A stretch of DNA of 64,000 nt from Membranipora membranacea (Eukaryota > Bryozoa > Gymnolaemata > Cheilostomatida > Membraniporidae): contig OU612072.1 in NCBI GenBank assembly GCA_914767715.1, positions 13,330,001 through 13,394,000 of the forward strand, read 5' to 3'. Under the pieces are notes generated by a model. It made no database searches and had not been told where the DNA came from. It worked only from the letters and a program-made list of their open reading frames with translations. Positions 62,130-64,000 of this stretch are shown one piece after another (the stretch's first letter is position 1; each line of letters opens with the position of its first letter). A program made the position numbers and the translations under genes.

Positions 62130-64000
62130 AATTAGAGCGAGTTTAAAATTTAAAAAAGTAACAAAGGGGGGAACCTTGGTTTTTTTTACGGCCAGTTTAA
62201 AAAATAGATTTCCTTCTACCCTACTCTATAACGTAGGCAATTTCATGCTGACTTTGAAACTGAAACCCGTTTGGGACTACTCTTCTTAGATTGGCGGCAG
62301 CAAATTTTTTAACGGGGGCCACTTTCGTCATAAAAAAACATGCCAAACGGCAGGCTCAAATTTAAAATTGCCATCAGAATTCTTTCGAACTCTGACCAGT
62401 TGATGGCCTCATTAGCATCATTCAAAATCCCGAATATCAAGATCCTACATTAAATAGAACAGGAATTAGAGCGACTTTAAAATTTAAAAAAGTAACAAAG
62501 GGGGGAACCTTGGTTTTTGTTACGGCCAGTTTAAAAAATAGATTTCCTTCTACCCTACTCTATAACGTAGGCAATTTCATGCTGACTTTGAAACTGAAGC
62601 CCGTTTGGGACTACTCCTCTTAGATTGGCGGCAGCAACGTTTTTAACGGGGGCCACTTTTGTCATAAAAAAACATGCCAAACGGCAGGCTCAAATTTGAA
62701 ATTGCCATCAGAATTCTTTCGAACTCTGACAAGTTGATGGCCTCATTGGCATCATTCAAAATCCCGAATATCAAGATCCTACATTAAATAGAACAGGAAT
62801 TGGAGCGAGTTTAAGATTTAAAAAAGTAACAAAGGGGGGACCCTTGGTTTTTGTTACGGCCAGTTTAAAAAATAGATTTACTTCTAACCTACTCTATAAT
62901 GTAGGTAATTTCATACTGACTTTGAAACTAAAATCCGTTTGGGACTGCACCTCTTAGTTTGGCGTCAGCAACATTTTAACGAGGGCCACTTTTGTCATAA
63001 AAAAACATGCCAAACGGCAGGCTCAAATTTGAAATAGCCATCAGAATTCTCTCAAACTCTGACCAGTTGATGGCCTCATTGGCCTCATTTATAATGCGGG
63101 ATATCAAGATCCTACAACAAATATAACAGGAATTAGAGCGAGTTTAAAATTTAAAAAAGTAACAAAGGGGGACCCTTGGTTTTTTTTACGGCCTGTTTAA
63201 AAAATAGATTTCCTACCCTAACCTACCTTCCATGCATAGCAAACTCTGACCAGTTGATGGTCTCGTTGCTCTCATTCAAAATCCTGAATATCAAGATCCT
63301 ATAATAAATACAACAGGAATTAGAGCGAGTTTAAAATTTAAAAAAGTAACAAAGGGGGGAACCTTGGTTTTTTTTACGGCCAGTTTAAAAAATAGATTTC
63401 CTTCTACCCTACTCTATAACGTAGGCAATTTCATGCTGACTTTGAAACTGAAACCCGTTTGGGACTACTCTTCTTAGATTGGCGGCAGCAAATTTTTTAA
63501 CGGGGGCCACTTTCGTCATAAAAAAACATGCCAAACGGCAGGCTCAAATTTAAAATTGCCATCAGAATTCTTTCGAACTCTGACCAGTTGATGGCCTCAT
63601 TAGCATCATTCAAAATCCCGAATATCAAGATCCTACATTAAATAGAACAGGAATTAGAGCGAGTTTAAAATTTAAAAAAAGTAACAAAGGGGGGAACCTT
63701 GGTTTTTGTTACGGCCAGTTTAAAAAATAGATTTCCTTCTACCCTACTCTATAACGTAGGCAATTTCATGCTGACTTTGAAACTGAAGCCCGTTTGGGAC
63801 TACTCCTCTTAGATTGGCGGCAGCAACGTTTTTAACGGGGGCCACTTTTGTCATAAAAAACATGCCAAACGGCAGGCTCAAATTTGAAATTGCCATCAGA
63901 ATTCTTTCGAACTCTGACAAGTTGATGGCCTCATTGGCATCATTCAAAATCCCGAATATCAAGATCCTACATTAAATAGAACAGGAATTGGAGCGAGTTT
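62130..64000. repeat. Higher-order repeat of ~1.19 kb at the right end
   Basis: The sequence from about 62140 recurs from about 63330 with an offset near 1192 bp: the marker ggggggaaccttggtttttt is near 62168 and again near 63355, followed by the same actactcttcttagattggc. The second copy runs off the window. Confidence 0.75.

Larger units (their letters stand above)
36993..64000. repeat. Satellite array, ~325 bp monomer, continues past right edge
   Basis: At least 27 kb of head-to-tail repeats. Each unit has recognisable landmarks in order: aaagtaacaaagggggaccc, acggccagtttaaaaaatag, ctactctataacgtaggcaa, gactgctcctcttag, ggccacttttgtcat, ctctgaccagttgatggcc, tcaagatcctacgataaata, and caggaattagagcgagttt. 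Spacing between the same landmark is typically 320-330 bp, with about 370 bp and 180 bp variants. Divergence between neighbouring units is moderate, so the array is not freshly amplified in its left part. Short ORFs of 60-108 codons recur in both strands because units repeat. Most units break them, so they are not genes. Confidence 0.95.

Noticed and set aside
43110-63962. Recurring 72-codon minus-strand ORFs in the satellite (MIFG...AYVIE)
   Set aside because: They fall at the same place in the repeat unit. Only a minority of units keep the frame open, substitutions do not spare codon meaning, and all sit in a tandem array. They are repeat shadows, not a protein family.
1-64000. CRISPR arrays, bacterial operons or prophage
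   Set aside because: The tandem repeats have no spacer structure, and the coding features are spliced or retroelement-derived, so the DNA is eukaryotic.

Overview
This is metazoan nuclear DNA, probably from a marine or aquatic invertebrate. The evidence is AT-rich sequence, GT-AG introns, TATA boxes, AATAAA signals, LINE and BEL/Pao retroelements, a tRNA-derived SINE and a long satellite array. The species cannot be named from the sequence. No bacterial features (operons, ribosome binding sites) are present. Layout: (1) 1-2045 is non-coding, with one possible tiny spliced transcript and an AACGTT-rich interspersed repeat. (2) 2046-14418 is a very large imperfect inverted duplication with arms of about 4.5 kb (2046-6526 and 9915-14418) around a 3.4 kb spacer. 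Each arm carries one copy of a three-exon gene for a small secreted six-cysteine peptide. The two copies are divergently transcribed, with promoters facing the spacer. The spacer holds a foldback element, a third, partial copy of promoter-distal arm sequence, and a small cysteine-containing ORF. (3) 14454-15418 is a foldback or MITE-like element just outside the right arm. (4) 15435-20880 is low in recognisable content: a tRNA-derived SINE and a few isolated coding-like exons. (5) 20905-24110 has two related but distinct decayed LINEs lying tail to tail. (6) 24228-24839 is a second type of small secreted cysteine-rich peptide gene (47 aa, minus strand), with a TATA box, a 5' UTR exon and an intron just before the ATG. 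It is an unrelated peptide with a similar promoter layout. (7) 26772-33266 is a BEL/Pao LTR retrotransposon on the minus strand with gag, protease, RT, RNase H and integrase, broken by several stops and frameshifts. (8) 33267-36990 is non-coding with weak fragments. (9) 36993-64000 is a satellite array running off the right edge. Its basic monomer is about 325 bp, with variants (a hairpin-bearing long form and a roughly 180 bp short form) and nested higher-order duplications of about 4.97 kb and 1.19 kb. The most interesting system is the set of small secreted disulphide-rich peptide genes. The mirrored pair has a cysteine pattern close to invertebrate defensins (CS-alpha-beta type), and its two copies have diverged outside the cysteines. 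Their joined products were derived by matching splice sites and phase, and no single continuous ORF shows them. A plausible reading is a host-defence or venom-like secreted peptide locus expanded by inverted duplication. Function is inferred, not shown.
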